Made by a program: the position numbers and the translations under genes. The notes beneath the pieces are model-generated. The model was given only the letters and a program-made list of their open reading frames with translations. It had not been told where the DNA came from and did not search any database. 46,571 bases of DNA from assembly GCA_947167345.1 (NCBI GenBank), contig CAMVHR010000023.1, forward strand, positions 1-46,571, given 5' to 3'. Of the stretch, positions 25,548 to 33,822 are shown piece after piece. Source of the stretch: an uncultured Treponema sp. GTDB lineage: Bacteria > Spirochaetota > Spirochaetia > Treponematales > Treponemataceae. Within the stretch, counting starts at the first letter, position 1. The number at the start of each line of letters is the position of its first letter.

Positions 25548-26788
25548 TGAATAAGAATTATAAATTCAGCAAGGCATTCCTTGGCTGTGCTATTGTAAGT
25601 GCTGCCATTATACTTAGTGGTATAGTAAGTTTTTTTATACGCGGTATTAACTTTGGCATTGATTTTCAGCCAGGACTTATGGAAGAAGTCCGTATTGCTG
25701 ATGCTGCCATGGAGATTACATATAAAGGTTCTGCAACTGTAAGTATTGATGCTTCTGCAACAGCTCTTGATGTTGTTATAAGTGGTGTTGGTGCAGAGAA
25801 TGAGACTCGTACATTTACTTATGGTCAAAATCCAACAATAGAAGCTCTTGCTTCTGCCCTTAACAAGGTTGAAGGCATTACAGCAACTGTTAAAAATTAT
25901 GGAAATGCAGATACTTATGGCATTTTTACTAATAATGCTGTTACTGCCCGTCTTTCTTCTGATGTTCCGTTCCGTCTTTATGTTTCATCTGGAACTTCTG
26001 CCGTTTCAATTGATGAACTGCGTGATGTTCTTAAAGAACAGAATGTTGAAATCAAGCAGCTTGGAACTGATGAAAACCGTAGCTTTCAGATTCGCGCAAA
26101 GGTTTCTGATGATTCTGAGTCAAGTCAGGTATTGCAGAATAATATTTTAAGTTCCCTCCAGTCAAAATTTGGTGCAAATAATGTTGCAATTATCAAGACT
26201 GACTATGTTAGTTCCGGGCTTTCAAGCAACAGTGCTTTGAAGTCTGTACTGCTTACAGTTTTGACAATATTCCTTATTTGGGGATATGCTTCAATCCGCT
26301 TCCACTGGGATTTTGCATTGGGTGCTGTAATTGCTTTGCTTCATGACTGTCTGATTATGTTTACATTCATGAGCTGGACACAGATTGAATTTTCAATCAC
26401 AACTCTTGCAGGCGTTTTGATTATCTTCGGTTATTCTATTAACGCAACTGTTGTTATCCTTGACCGTGTTCGTGAGAACATGAAGACTGTGGAGTCAAAA
26501 GATTTCAATGATATTATCGATAAGTCTTTGAATGATACGTTGACTCGCTCAATCTTAACTACTGTAACTACATTGTTTGCTTCTATTTCATTGCTTGTGT
26601 TTACAACAGGAAGCATTAAGAATCTTGCAATCGTTCTGACTGTAGGTCTTGTTTCTGGTTGTTATTCATCTATATTTATTAGTTCTGGATTCATTTCTTT
26701 CATGAGAAAAAAGTCTGGTAACTCTGTAAAAAAGAATAAGGAAAAGTCTGTTTCTTCGGACAATGTTGTAACAATGCCTAGTAACTAA
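25547..26788 (+). CDS. secF: Protein translocase subunit SecF, atypical ion-relay residue
   Basis: 413 aa, longer than the roughly 310-320 of many SecF proteins because of an extended periplasmic segment between helices 1 and 2. The family signature G-I-N-F-G-I-D-F-Q-P-G replaces the usual D-F-x-G-G. The helix motif normally read as N-D/E-(T/S) before V-V is here G-Y-S-I-N-A-T-V-V-I-L-D-R, with Ala at position 300 (codon GCA at 26444). The conserved Arg further on (D-T-L-T-R-S) is kept. It starts at the secD stop (TAATG). A terminator hairpin follows. Confidence 0.93.
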   Translation: MNKNYKFSKAFLGCAIVSAAIILSGIVSFFIRGINFGIDFQPGLMEEVRIADAAMEITYKGSATVSIDASATALDVVISGVGAENETRTFTYGQNPTIEALASALNKVEGITATVKNYGNADTYGIFTNNAVTARLSSDVPFRLYVSSGTSAVSIDELRDVLKEQNVEIKQLGTDENRSFQIRAKVSDDSESSQVLQNNILSSLQSKFGANNVAIIKTDYVSSGLSSNSALKSVLLTVLTIFLIWGYASIRFHWDFALGAVIALLHDCLIMFTFMSWTQIEFSITTLAGVLIIFGYSINATVVILDRVRENMKTVESKDFNDIIDKSLNDTLTRSILTTVTTLFASISLLVFTTGSIKNLAIVLTVGLVSGCYSSIFISSGFISFMRKKSGNSVKKNKEKSVSSDNVVTMPSN

Positions 26789-26814
26789 CTAAGCACTGTT
26801 TTATAGTGTTAAAT

Positions 26815-26867
26815 AATCCACTGTTGCTCTGTTGCTTTCGTGACAGTTGTTGCAGTGGATTTTTTTT
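26815..26867 (+). terminator. Rho-independent terminator of yajC-secD-secF
   Basis: A 9-bp stem AATCCACTG (26815-26823) / CAGTGGATT (26853-26861) encloses a roughly 29-nt loop with a smaller CTGT/ACAG stem. It runs into eight T (26860-26867). The region then becomes the promoter of ispH. Confidence 0.85.
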
Positions 26868-26884
26868 GCCCTCTACAGTATACT
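26856..26884 (+). promoter_or_regulatory. Probable ispH promoter, leaderless start
   Basis: TATACT (26879-26884) lies 7 nt before the ispH ATG at 26892 and there is no Shine-Dalgarno. At 17-nt spacing the -35 position holds TGGATT (26856-26861), a poor match inside the 3' arm of the preceding terminator. Confidence 0.5.
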
Positions 26885-26891
26885 CATTTCT

Positions 26892-27752
26892 ATGAAAGTT
26901 ATTCGTGCTTCCGTTTTGGGCTATTGCATGGGAGTTCGCAGGGCTGTTGAGGCTGCTGAAAAATCTCTGCATGAAAATGAGTTGTTGCACAAAAAAATAT
27001 TCACCTTAGGTCCCCTAATCCATAATCCCACGGTTTTGAGCAATCTTGAAGACAGAGGATTGAAAGTTCTGACCAAAGATACGCTTTCTTTGGCTGACTC
27101 TTCATCTGTTGTAATAATTCGTGCTCATGGAACAACTCCTTCTGTCATGGCTCAACTGGAACAGGCTTGCGTACAGATTGTTGATGCAACGTGTCCCAGG
27201 GTGCATCTTAGTCAGAAGCGGGCGGCAGAATGGAGTTCAAAAGGTTATGCAGTCATTATTGCAGGTGACAGAAATCATGGCGAAGTGACGAGCATTATAG
27301 GATTTGCTGAAGTGAATTCTGTACCGACTTTTGTCGTGCAAAATGTTGATGAAGCCTGTAATCTTTCTGTTCCTGAAAAGTGTGTTTTGATTGCACAGAC
27401 AACTTTTAGCCCTGAAGAATTTGATAAGATAACAAAACTCTTGCAGTCTAAAAATGATAAGATTGTCGTATTTAATTCTATATGTTCTGCAACACTTGAA
27501 CGCCAGAATGCCCTGAAAAACATGGCTGGACATGTTGATGGCATTCTTGTTATCGGTGGCAGAAATTCTGCAAATACACGACGCTTGTATGACACTGCAA
27601 GTGCTATATGCCATGCAGCTTTGATTGAAAACGAAACTCAAATACCGCAGGAATTTTATGCAATGAATACTGTCGGCATTACTGCAGGAGCTAGTACTCC
27701 TGATGAAGTTATAGAAAAGACAGAACATAAGCTCCTTTTAGGAAAAAATTAA
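26892..27752 (+). CDS. ispH: 4-hydroxy-3-methylbut-2-enyl diphosphate reductase
   Basis: 286 aa from the ATG at 26892; this start gives the usual M-K-V-I-R-A-x-x-L-G-Y-C-x-G-V, while an upstream in-frame ATG at 26847 lies within the secF terminator. It makes IPP and DMAPP from HMBPP in the last step of the MEP isoprenoid pathway. Three Fe-S ligands are seen: C12 (G-Y-C-M-G-V-R), C101 (D-A-T-C-P) and C198 (N-S-I-C-S-A-T). The A-H-G-T and N-H-G-E loops that carry substrate-binding His residues are present. It stands alone between a terminator and the signalling pair. Confidence 0.95.
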   Translation: MKVIRASVLGYCMGVRRAVEAAEKSLHENELLHKKIFTLGPLIHNPTVLSNLEDRGLKVLTKDTLSLADSSSVVIIRAHGTTPSVMAQLEQACVQIVDATCPRVHLSQKRAAEWSSKGYAVIIAGDRNHGEVTSIIGFAEVNSVPTFVVQNVDEACNLSVPEKCVLIAQTTFSPEEFDKITKLLQSKNDKIVVFNSICSATLERQNALKNMAGHVDGILVIGGRNSANTRRLYDTASAICHAALIENETQIPQEFYAMNTVGITAGASTPDEVIEKTEHKLLLGKN

Positions 27753-27792
27753 AATCAAGTAAATTTTTTTACCATATTTAGAAATACTGTGT

Positions 27793-27798
27793 TATAAT
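27793..27798 (+). promoter_or_regulatory. Extended -10 box before response-regulator gene
   Basis: TATAAT (27793-27798) preceded by TGT. The -35 region is weak (TTTACC at a long 19-nt spacing). The short leader carries AAAAGGA before the ATG at 27819. Confidence 0.5.
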
Positions 27799-27818
27799 AA
27801 AAGAAAAGGACGGGCTTT

Positions 27819-28583
27819 ATGGATAATAAAATATTACTTATTTGTACGGAAGCAAATTTTCTTGTAAAAACGTTGATAAAAGGTATTTCAGATATTGGTT
27901 TTGAAGTTACTACATGCCAGCCTGATTTGGTTGAGCTTCAATTGCTTGAACCTTTGCCCGATATTTTTATAGTATATTTGGAAGGCAATACGACATTATT
28001 CAGTGGAACTATGAAGTTCTTGAAAAATAAAATGTCAGAAGACATGAAAGATCGCGTATTGTATCTTATAGGTAATGAGACAGAAATAAATGCGGTAAAT
28101 GAATTTATTCCTAAAACTTTAGTTTCCTCAAGTTTTACAAGGCCTATAAATGTACCTGACATTTTGACTAAGTTAAAGAACCTTCAGTTGCATTCCGGAC
28201 CTTATGCTGGCAGAAAGAGAATTCTTGTAGTTGATGATGACGCTACTGCTCTTAGGGCTATGAGTAATCTCTTTTCAAAGAAATATGATGTTTCCATCGT
28301 TACTTCAGGCATAAATGCAATTTCTTTCCTGACACAGGATCAGCAGGGTATAGATTTGATTCTTTTGGATTATGAAATGCCAGGTGCTTCAGGGCTTCAG
28401 GTTTTTGAGATGCTTAAGAATGATCCTCGCACTGCATTGATTCCTGTCATTTTCCTTACCTCAAAAGATGATAAAGAGACTGTAATGAAAATTCTTTCTG
28501 CAAAACCTGAAAAATATTTGCTAAAAAATCAGGAAACAGATCAGCTTATGCAGAAAATAGATGATTTCTTCAAGGGACGTTAG
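27819..28583 (+). CDS. Response regulator with tandem pseudo-receiver and receiver domains
   Basis: 254 aa. The C-terminal half (about 132-252) is a standard receiver: I-L-V-V-D-D-D acidic pocket, phosphoacceptor D184 in L-I-L-L-D-Y-E-M-P, F-L-T-S, and K in K-Y-L-L-K. The N-terminal half (about 3-120) has receiver-like strand/helix order, but the Asp position reads I-V-Y-L-E and the usual K-P is R-P, so it is probably a non-phosphorylated pseudo-receiver. There is no DNA-binding or enzymatic output domain, so it should act by protein contact. It lies 95 nt upstream of a hybrid kinase and is its likely phosphorelay partner. The hairpin between them may uncouple expression. Confidence 0.88.
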   Translation: MDNKILLICTEANFLVKTLIKGISDIGFEVTTCQPDLVELQLLEPLPDIFIVYLEGNTTLFSGTMKFLKNKMSEDMKDRVLYLIGNETEINAVNEFIPKTLVSSSFTRPINVPDILTKLKNLQLHSGPYAGRKRILVVDDDATALRAMSNLFSKKYDVSIVTSGINAISFLTQDQQGIDLILLDYEMPGASGLQVFEMLKNDPRTALIPVIFLTSKDDKETVMKILSAKPEKYLLKNQETDQLMQKIDDFFKGR

Positions 28584-28622
28584 GAGATTATCTAAAATCG
28601 AATTCAATCTCAAAATTCATCT

Positions 28623-28650
28623 CAAGAACCTCAATGAAATGAGGTTCTTG
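28623..28650 (+). other. Perfect 10-bp intergenic hairpin inside signalling operon
   Basis: CAAGAACCTC, the 8-nt loop aatgaaat, then GAGGTTCTTG. No T-run follows on either strand, so it is not a standard intrinsic terminator. It sits between the response-regulator stop (28583) and the kinase start (28679). An mRNA-processing, stability or regulator-binding role is possible. Confidence 0.75.
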
Positions 28651-28678
28651 CATCTGCATCGAAAGGGAGTATCTGCCG

Positions 28679-31600
28679 GTGATTCAATATACTCGTGTCG
28701 TTCATGGAATGGGAGAATTTTTTCAGCTTGTCTGTTCTATAAAAACTGAAGATTCTTACCGTAATTCTAAACACAAGCTTATGCAGGTTTATGAATCCAG
28801 TTCAGATTCGTTTTATATTCAATCTATCATCAATACTGTAAAAAGGGAACTTCCCGATATAGTGCTCGTTGGTCTGACAACAGCTTCCGGCAATTCTTCG
28901 TCATGGAATGAGTCAAGCGGCACATTATGCAGCTTTCTTTTTTTTGAAGACTCGACATTTACAATACATCATTTTGATTGTACTGAAGATGATCCTTTTT
29001 CTGTAGGTGACATAATCGGAGAAGAACTTCTTCGCACCAAAAATGCAAAAGGTGCTCTTGTGTTTGGCGCGGGACATTCCCTTTCAATTTCCGATTTTTT
29101 TACGACAGTTTCCAGCTATGAAACGCATATTCCTTTTTTTGGAATGATGGCGAGTGTCAAGGACATGACAAATGTGTCTACAGTACCCTATATTTTTTCA
29201 GAAGAATTATATAGCTACGGGATTATTGTAGTTGTTTTTCAGGGCGAAGATCTGCATATAAAAGCCAGCTACAACTTCGGGTGGAAACCATTTGGCAAAA
29301 AAATGACGGTTACGGAAGCACGTAATTCTTGGGTTTATAAAATTGATGATGCCCCTGCTACTGATATTTACCGTAAATATCTGGGTGTTTTGCCAAATAA
29401 ATATTTCAGGCAGAATAGTGCGGACTTTCCTCTTGTTGTTGACAGAAAAGGGCTTAAGGTAGGGCGCATTGGTTCTACAGAAGTTGATGGAAAAAGTGTT
29501 GTATTTTCCGGTGACATTTATGAAGGTGAAAAGATACAGTTTAGTTATGGTAATCTGCATGATATATTGATGGAATCATTGAATGACAGCATTGCCATGA
29601 ATGAATTTGAATCTCAGGCACTCCTGCTGTTTATATGTGTTTCACGAAGTTCTTTTCTAAAAGAAGATTCTGAGAGGGAACTTTCCTGTTATGAGACTGT
29701 AAATACGAATTTTTGCCACGGTTATGGATCTGCTGAATTTTTGCTTGATGAAAATGGTGCTGGTGGAGTTTTAAACTCATCTCTCATTTCTGTTGGAATG
29801 AGAGAAGGTGAGATGAAGCATAAAGATTTGATGGAGGCTCTTGAACGCCAGCGTCAGATTGATAAGGAAGATGAATCTGAATGGGAAAATGACAATGTGG
29901 TTATTCCTTTGGCACAACGCCTTGTAAAATTCCTTGAAGCAACAACGACAGAACTTGAACAGATGGCTGCGGCTGCTAATGCTGCAAATAAGGCAAAGAG
30001 CGAATTCCTTTCAAGCATGTCACATGAAATCAGAACGCCTATTAATGCTGTTCTTGGTTTGGATGAAATGATTTTGCGCGAAACAAAGGACGCTAATATA
30101 AGGGAATATGCAAGCAATATTCAGAGTTCAGGAAAAGTTCTTCTTTCTCTTGTCAATAATGTCCTAGACTTTTCTAAGATTGAAGCCGGCAAGATGGAGA
30201 TTATTGAGGTAGAATATGATTTGTCATCTATGATTAATGACATAATGAATATGATTTTGCCTCGTGCTCAAAAGAAAAATCTTGAGCTTGTGGTTAACAT
30301 AGATCCTACAATGCCTTACCGCTTGAAGGGAGATGAAAACCGCATAAAACAGTGTGTAATAAATATTCTTACAAATGCAGTAAAATATACTAATGAAGGT
30401 TTTATTGTTCTTAATATTGGATGGGAAAAGCGAGATGATGTTTCCATTGTGATGAATATATCAGTATCTGATACTGGTATAGGCATGAAGGCAGAGGATT
30501 TGCCTCGTTTGTTTTCTCCATTTGAGCGCATGGAAGAGATGCGTAACCGCAGTATTGAAGGAACTGGACTTGGACTTAATATTGTAAAAAAACTTTTGTT
30601 CCTTATGGACTCTCAGCTTAATGTAAAGAGTGAATATGGAAAAGGCAGTGAATTTTCGTTCTCCGTAAATCAGAAAGTCGTTGATTGGGCTGCAATGGGC
30701 AATTTCAATGAACGTCATAAGCAAAATGTTGAGCAAAAAGAATATCAGGAGTCTTTCCAAGCTCCAAATGCTTCCATTCTTGTTGTAGATGATATTCCTG
30801 TCAACCTGTCTGTTATACGAGGATTGCTCAAGAAGACTAGAATTCAAATTGAAACTGCTGGCAGTGGAAGAGAATTTATTGAAAAAGCTTCAGCTACAAA
30901 ATATGACATTCTTTTTGTTGATCATCAGATGCCGGAAATGGACGGAGTGGAAGCTTTTCATATTTTGCAGGATACTCCTGACAATGCCTGTGAGGAAACT
31001 CCGGCAATTGCATTGACTGCAAATGCTGTTTCTGGTGCAAGGGAAAATTATATCAAGGCTGGCTTTACGGATTATTTGAGTAAGCCTGTTGCAAGTGAGG
31101 CTCTTGAAGCCATGATTATAAAATATCTTCCGAGTGAGAAAGTTCTTCACAAGGGAGATGAAGGCTTTCAAGATTCAAAGGAGGAAAAGTCTTCAGAATC
31201 TTCTTCTGTTTCAATTGACTTGGCTTCGTATTTCTTTAATAGATTTAAAATAAATATCAATGATGCATTAAAATTCTGTGGCGGTATGGACAACTTTATG
31301 TCTGTAGCTGAAAATTTCTATGAACTGATAGAAGACCAGGCTGAAAAGATTAAGAAATTTGCAGCAGAGCAGAATATCCGTGAATATACAGTTCAAGTTC
31401 ATGCGTTGAAGAATTCCGCAAGGCTAATAGGTGCACAGGATTTGTCAAGTCAGTCTCTGTATCTTGAAAAATGCGGAAATGAAAAAAACATTGATGAAAT
31501 TAATGCTCTTACTCCAAAGCTTATAGAAGATTATCTTGCATACAAACCTTTAATAGGCGGCTTTTTGGGCAAAGACGATTTTGTTTCTGCTCAAAAACAA

Positions 31601-31813
31601 GATTCTCGTCCCGAAATTTCACAGAGTGATTTGAACGATGCCCTTTTTGCATTAAAAGATTTTGTTGCCGCATTTGACTTTAAAAATGCAGACAATGTCA
31701 TTGCAATGCTTGAAGAATATAGCATGCCTTTGGATTTTGTAGAAAAATACAATAAGATAAAGCACAGCCTTAAAGCCGTTGATCATGATGCCCTTATGGA
31801 ATTGTTAGCTTAG
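28679..31813 (+). CDS. FIST-domain hybrid histidine kinase (HisKA-HATPase-REC-Hpt)
   Basis: 1044 aa from a GTG at 28679 preceded by AAAGGGAG; an ATG ten codons later is an alternative. Residues about 25-370 form FIST_N/FIST_C sensory domains (V-L-V-G-L-T-T-A-S-G, A-L-V-F-G-A-G-H-S, G-Y-G-S-A-E), which are thought to bind small ligands such as amino acids. No transmembrane segment is seen, so sensing is cytoplasmic. A linker helix leads to HisKA with H449 (S-M-S-H-E-I-R-T-P), then HATPase N-box near 560, D-T-G-I-G-M and G-T-G-L-G-L near 627. A receiver with D748 (L-F-V-D-H-Q-M-P-E-M-D-G) and an Hpt domain with H908 (V-H-A-L-K-N-S-A-R) follow. It is a complete phosphorelay on one chain, and the upstream regulator could receive the final phosphate. 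Confidence 0.92.
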   Translation: MIQYTRVVHGMGEFFQLVCSIKTEDSYRNSKHKLMQVYESSSDSFYIQSIINTVKRELPDIVLVGLTTASGNSSSWNESSGTLCSFLFFEDSTFTIHHFDCTEDDPFSVGDIIGEELLRTKNAKGALVFGAGHSLSISDFFTTVSSYETHIPFFGMMASVKDMTNVSTVPYIFSEELYSYGIIVVVFQGEDLHIKASYNFGWKPFGKKMTVTEARNSWVYKIDDAPATDIYRKYLGVLPNKYFRQNSADFPLVVDRKGLKVGRIGSTEVDGKSVVFSGDIYEGEKIQFSYGNLHDILMESLNDSIAMNEFESQALLLFICVSRSSFLKEDSERELSCYETVNTNFCHGYGSAEFLLDENGAGGVLNSSLISVGMREGEMKHKDLMEALERQRQIDKEDESEWENDNVVIPLAQRLVKFLEATTTELEQMAAAANAANKAKSEFLSSMSHEIRTPINAVLGLDEMILRETKDANIREYASNIQSSGKVLLSLVNNVLDFSKIEAGKMEIIEVEYDLSSMINDIMNMILPRAQKKNLELVVNIDPTMPYRLKGDENRIKQCVINILTNAVKYTNEGFIVLNIGWEKRDDVSIVMNISVSDTGIGMKAEDLPRLFSPFERMEEMRNRSIEGTGLGLNIVKKLLFLMDSQLNVKSEYGKGSEFSFSVNQKVVDWAAMGNFNERHKQNVEQKEYQESFQAPNASILVVDDIPVNLSVIRGLLKKTRIQIETAGSGREFIEKASATKYDILFVDHQMPEMDGVEAFHILQDTPDNACEETPAIALTANAVSGARENYIKAGFTDYLSKPVASEALEAMIIKYLPSEKVLHKGDEGFQDSKEEKSSESSSVSIDLASYFFNRFKININDALKFCGGMDNFMSVAENFYELIEDQAEKIKKFAAEQNIREYTVQVHALKNSARLIGAQDLSSQSLYLEKCGNEKNIDEINALTPKLIEDYLAYKPLIGGFLGKDDFVSAQKQDSRPEISQSDLNDALFALKDFVAAFDFKNADNVIAMLEEYSMPLDFVEKYNKIKHSLKAVDHDALMELLA

Positions 31814-31814
31814 C

Positions 31815-33812
31815 TTATTTTCCGTATGTCGTTTCTATTTCTATAATCTGATCCCGTAATGCAGCTGCCTGCTCATAGTCAAGCCTGTCGGCTGCCTCCA
31901 TCATTTCTTTCTTGAGCACTTCGATGAGTTTGTGCCTTTGAGCAGGAACAAAAAGATTTGCATTCTTTTTTATTGCCTTTGTCTCAATATCTGCTGTTGC
32001 CGCTGCTTCTTCCTTTTTATGCTCCAGAATGTCTTCAACAGCCTTGGAAATTGTTTTAGGTGTAATGTTGTGTTCTTTGTTATAGGCTTCCTGAATTTCT
32101 CTACGTCGTTTAGTCTCGTCTATAGCTTCTTTCATTGCATCACTCATTCTGTCTGCGTACATGACGACTTTGCCTTCTGCATTACGTGCAGCACGACCAA
32201 TAATCTGGATGAGGGATGTCGTACTTCGTAAAAATCCAATCTTGTCTGCGTCAAGAATTGCAATAAAAGAGACTTCTGGCAAGTCAATGCCTTCCCTTAG
32301 AAGGTTGATGCCGATTAATACGTCAATTTCCCCTGTACGCAGTGCCTTTAGAATTTCAACACGCTCGAATGTATCTATTTCAGAGTGAATGTATTTTACT
32401 TTCATGCTGAGACCTGTAAGATAATCAGAAAGGTCTTCTGCCATTTTTTTTGTCAGTGTAAGAATTAAAGAGCGTTCCTTCTTTTTTATGCGCTCCTGTA
32501 CTTCCTTATAAATGTCCTGCATCTGTCCTTCGCTTGGACGTACTTCAATCAGAGGGTCTAAAAGACCTGTAGGGCGTATGAGCTGCTCTACTATCTGGGA
32601 GGATTTCTGGACTTCTTCTTTTCGCGGAGTTGCAGTTACAAATATGACCTGATTCATTTTTTTCGTAAATTCATCAGCTTTTAGGGGTCTGTTGTCCAGC
32701 GCACTAGGGAGTCTGAATCCAAAATCAATCAAATTCTGCTTGCGGCTTCTGTCGCCTTCATACATCGCTCCAATCTGTGGTACTGTAACGTGGGCTTCAT
32801 CTATCATGCATAAAAAATCATCAGGAAAGTAGTGCAGGAGTGTTGCCGGAGGCTCACCGTGTTTGCGTCCAGATATAGGACCTGAATAGTTTTCAATGCC
32901 TGAGCAGTACCCCATTTCTTTCATCATTTCTATGTCATAGGTTGTTCGTGTCTTTAACCGCTCTGCTTCAAGTTGCTTACCCTGTGCCCTTAGTTCTTCA
33001 ACTCTTGCCTTCAGTTCTTCCTCTATTCTTTGCGATGCTGTAGTAAGCATTTCCTGTGGAACAACGAAATGTTTGGCAGGATACAGCTGTAACTCATCCA
33101 GTTCTTCAACGATCTCACCTGTAATAACATCAAATCTGGCGATTCTTGCTATTTCATCAAAATCAAGCTCTACTCTGTATGCCTGATCGGTTTCCATGTA
33201 AGGTGGAAAAATGTCCATCGTATCGCCACGGATTCTGAATTTACCGCGTTCCAAAACCATGTCATTACGCTGGTACTGTACTGAAATGAGTTTGCCTGCA
33301 AATTTGTGCATGTCGAGCTCTTGCCCCTTTTCGATGTGGGTCCGCATTTCTTTGTACAGATCTGGCATTCCAAGACCGTAGATACAGCTTACTGTCGAGA
33401 CAATGATTACATCCCTGCGTTCCATTAAACTGTATGTTGCTGCAAGTCTAAGTTTGTCTATTTCTTCATTGATTGACGCATCTTTTTCTATGTATAAATC
33501 GCGTGCTGGAACGTATGCTTCCGGCTGATAATAATCGTAGTATGAAACAAAGTATTCAACGGCATTGTTAGGAAAGAATGTCTTGAATTCTCTGTAAAGT
33601 TGGGCTGAAAGTGTTTTGTTGTGGCTTATGATAAGGGTTGGCTTTTGAACGGCTTCAATTATTTTTGCCATTGTAAAAGTTTTTCCGGAACCGGTAACAC
33701 CTTTTAAGGTCTGATACCTGTTTCCGTTGGCAATGCCATCCGCAAGCTTTTTTATGGCCTGCGGCTGGTCTCCAGATGGTTCATATTCCGACACTACTTG
33801 AAACTTTCTCAT
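31815..33812 (-). CDS. uvrB: UvrABC excision nuclease subunit B
   Basis: 665 aa, normal length. UvrB is the damage-verifying helicase-like subunit of nucleotide excision repair and loads UvrC. It has the Walker A G-V-T-G-S-G-K-T-F-T, the beta-hairpin Y-Y-D-Y-Y-Q-P-E-A-Y, the D-E-A-H motif (M-I-D-E-A-H), helicase motif VI Q-I-I-G-R-A-A-R-N and a C-terminal UVR motif (A-A-D-R-L-D-Y-E-Q-A-A-A-L-R-D). The start lies 10 nt after the htrA stop with only a weak AAGCAGC site, so it is likely translated by coupling. Its stop is one nt from that of the convergent hybrid kinase, leaving no room for a terminator. Confidence 0.97.
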   Translation of the reverse strand: MRKFQVVSEYEPSGDQPQAIKKLADGIANGNRYQTLKGVTGSGKTFTMAKIIEAVQKPTLIISHNKTLSAQLYREFKTFFPNNAVEYFVSYYDYYQPEAYVPARDLYIEKDASINEEIDKLRLAATYSLMERRDVIIVSTVSCIYGLGMPDLYKEMRTHIEKGQELDMHKFAGKLISVQYQRNDMVLERGKFRIRGDTMDIFPPYMETDQAYRVELDFDEIARIARFDVITGEIVEELDELQLYPAKHFVVPQEMLTTASQRIEEELKARVEELRAQGKQLEAERLKTRTTYDIEMMKEMGYCSGIENYSGPISGRKHGEPPATLLHYFPDDFLCMIDEAHVTVPQIGAMYEGDRSRKQNLIDFGFRLPSALDNRPLKADEFTKKMNQVIFVTATPRKEEVQKSSQIVEQLIRPTGLLDPLIEVRPSEGQMQDIYKEVQERIKKKERSLILTLTKKMAEDLSDYLTGLSMKVKYIHSEIDTFERVEILKALRTGEIDVLIGINLLREGIDLPEVSFIAILDADKIGFLRSTTSLIQIIGRAARNAEGKVVMYADRMSDAMKEAIDETKRRREIQEAYNKEHNITPKTISKAVEDILEHKKEEAAATADIETKAIKKNANLFVPAQRHKLIEVLKKEMMEAADRLDYEQAAALRDQIIEIETTYGK

Positions 33813-33822
33813 TGCTGCTTGC

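Noticed and set aside
26847..26891. N-terminal extension of IspH
   Set aside because: It lies in the secF terminator and ispH promoter. Homologues begin at M-K-V-I-R.
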